Below are positions 32,874-33,388 of a DNA stretch of 33,388 bases, piece after piece; position 1 is the first letter of the stretch; each line of letters begins with the position of its first letter. The stretch lies in NCBI GenBank assembly GCA_900319375.1, contig ONOI01000025.1, positions 1-33,388 of the forward strand. Reading direction: 5' to 3'. The position numbers and the translations under genes were made by a program. The stretch comes from an uncultured Bacteroidales bacterium. Lineage in GTDB: Bacteria; Bacteroidota; Bacteroidia; Bacteroidales; UBA932. A model generated the notes under the pieces. The model did not search any database, had not been told where the DNA came from, and saw only the letters and a list, made by a program, of their open reading frames with translations.

Positions 32874-32902
32874 TTTTCTTTCCGCCCCCGCCTCCGGCCG
32901 TG

Positions 32903-32960
32903 GACTCCCTCGCGCGGGACTCGTCAACCATTCATACGGGGGAAGCGTCCTTCCCCCTAG
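32903..32960 (+). repeat. 58-bp dispersed repeat, copy 2 (downstream of corA)
   Basis: Matches 12003-11946 (minus) at 56 of 58 positions, ungapped. It has the same orientation relative to the gene before it and nearly the same distance from the stop (29 nt between stop and repeat). The perfect hairpin GGGGGAAG-CGTC-CTTCCCCC is at 32938-32957. Confidence 0.85.
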
Positions 32961-33076
32961 ACCACTTCGGTTATTCTGGTAGGACAGTCGAGTACGCGGT
33001 GTCCCGACCGATTAGCTTCTATCGGTTCTTACTACCGTTCGAATATATATTCGTTAGCCCCCGGCAGGGTTAGTGT
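32961..33076 (+). other. Non-coding stretch with small hairpins
   Basis: No gene seen. Short pairings include GGACA/TGTCC (32982-32986 with 32999-33003), CCGAT/ATCGG (33008-33012 with 33021-33025) and a perfect 14-bp palindrome CGAATATATATTCG (33040-33053), which is AT-rich in otherwise GC-rich DNA. It could be an RNA leader, a protein-binding site, or the edge of a mobile element. Confidence 0.4.
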
Positions 33077-33261
33077 CGCGAAGGGTAGGGCCTCATTGTT
33101 TGCAGGAATGCTGAACTCGCGCGGGCTAAACAATCGGGGACGATTTTTTCGAAGGGTTGAAGGAGGTCGCGGGCACTCAGGTAAGCAACCGGACAAGCAT
33201 TCCCGCGAGCGACCTCAGGAAGAGACTTCGACAAAATCGTACCAACCTTTAACCCTTCGCG
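33077..33261 (+). ncRNA. Candidate structured RNA of unknown class
   Basis: Nested pairings found by eye: closing helix CGCGAAGGGT/ACCCTTCGCG (33077-33086 with 33252-33261); hairpin ATTGTTT/AAACAAT (33095-33101 with 33128-33134); long hairpin CGATTTTTTCGAAG/CTTCGACAAAATCG (33141-33154 with 33226-33239, 13 of 14); inner helix GAGGTCGC/GCGACCTC (33163-33170 with 33209-33216). The loops of the two hairpins share GGAATGCT/AGCATTCC (33105-33112 with 33196-33203), which could kiss. I checked for features of tmRNA, RNase P RNA, 6S and SRP RNA and did not recognise any. The transcribed strand is not known. Confidence 0.4.
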
Positions 33262-33323
33262 CTTCCCCTCCCGCCCCGGCGCTAGCCCCGGTAGATCAGT
33301 CGGATTATTTCCCCTTCCCCCGT

Positions 33324-33385
33324 GCATACCCTCCTCCAAATGAGTGAGGGTATGTGCGTTTTGGGCCATTTTTGAACATACCCTC
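33324..33385. repeat. CATACCCTC repeats, two direct and one inverted
   Basis: CATACCCTC at 33325-33333, its inverse GAGGGTATGT at 33346-33355, and ACATACCCTC at 33376-33385. The middle copy can pair with either neighbour, giving two exclusive hairpins. The 62 bases before it (33262-33323) are pyrimidine-rich and show no gene. The window ends here, so this may be the edge of a larger repeat or element. Confidence 0.6.
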
Positions 33386-33388
33386 CCC

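Noticed and set aside
33031..33060. Possible tRNA T-arm (GTTCGAAT)
   Set aside because: No acceptor stem, anticodon arm or CCA partner nearby; the bases belong to an AT palindrome.
33070..33369. 99-codon minus-strand open frame (MAQNAHTLTHLEEG...) and an overlapping 83-codon plus-strand frame
   Set aside because: Both run straight through the nested inverted repeats, have no promoter box or recognisable domain, and overlap each other. The palindromic structure explains the openness of the frames better, though a search would settle it.

Overview
The window looks like a chromosomal segment of a Bacteroidales (Bacteroidota) bacterium. Nearly every gene start that can be judged is preceded by the Bacteroidota -7 promoter element TAnnTTTG instead of an E. 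coli-type -10 box. The gene content fits too: a large alpha-2-macroglobulin, a DUF2795 mini-protein, Bacteroidota-type lipoproteins, a six-domain S1 protein and a YczE/DUF6198 membrane protein. Most of the window is dense, GC-rich housekeeping sequence with overlapping genes. I see no rRNA, tRNA, CRISPR array, transposase or integrase.

Layout. 1-3583 (minus): folE followed by an alpha-2-macroglobulin gene that runs off the left edge. 3662-3883: DUF2795 gene. 3900-7648: an AT-richer block bounded by two copies of a 37-bp sequence that includes the last codons of the DUF2795 gene. It holds a patatin-like lipase, a fimbrillin-like lipoprotein, broken remnants of an alpha/beta hydrolase and a KilA-N protein, and two small unknown envelope proteins. 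7740-10596: an acyl-activating enzyme plus a dedicated acyl carrier protein, facing a long GNAT-type acyltransferase. 10655-11721 (minus): thiol peroxidase-like GPx plus OhrR-type regulator. 12037-13883 (minus): HAD phosphatase plus phosphate acetyltransferase, followed by a long structured 3' region. 14005-17577: long-chain acyl-CoA ligase and htpG. 17716-21811: a wall operon of glucosaminidase/LysM protein and MltG ending in a RelA-type (p)ppGpp synthetase. 21808-24502: apt and uvrB, divergent from one palindromic promoter. 24499-27257 (minus): rpsA and RNase Z. 27366-31107: YczE-like protein, then pnuC and a GH2 glycosidase on the minus strand. 31150-32873: recR and corA. 32874-33388 is non-coding and highly structured.

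The most unusual material is non-coding. (i) The 37-bp duplication of a gene end has a symmetric core and looks like a pair of attachment sites around a 3.7-kb island. (ii) A 58-bp repeat (56/58 identical) lies about 30 bp after the stop codons of two unrelated genes, pta and corA. (iii) The segment 33077-33261 folds by eye into a closed multi-helix RNA with a possible loop-loop interaction. (iv) A nested inverted repeat lies after htpG. (v) A symmetric back-to-back promoter serves apt and uvrB, with start codons only 4-6 nt away, implying leaderless mRNAs.

All assignments come from reading the sequence and from memory of protein families. No database search, folding program or expression data was available.
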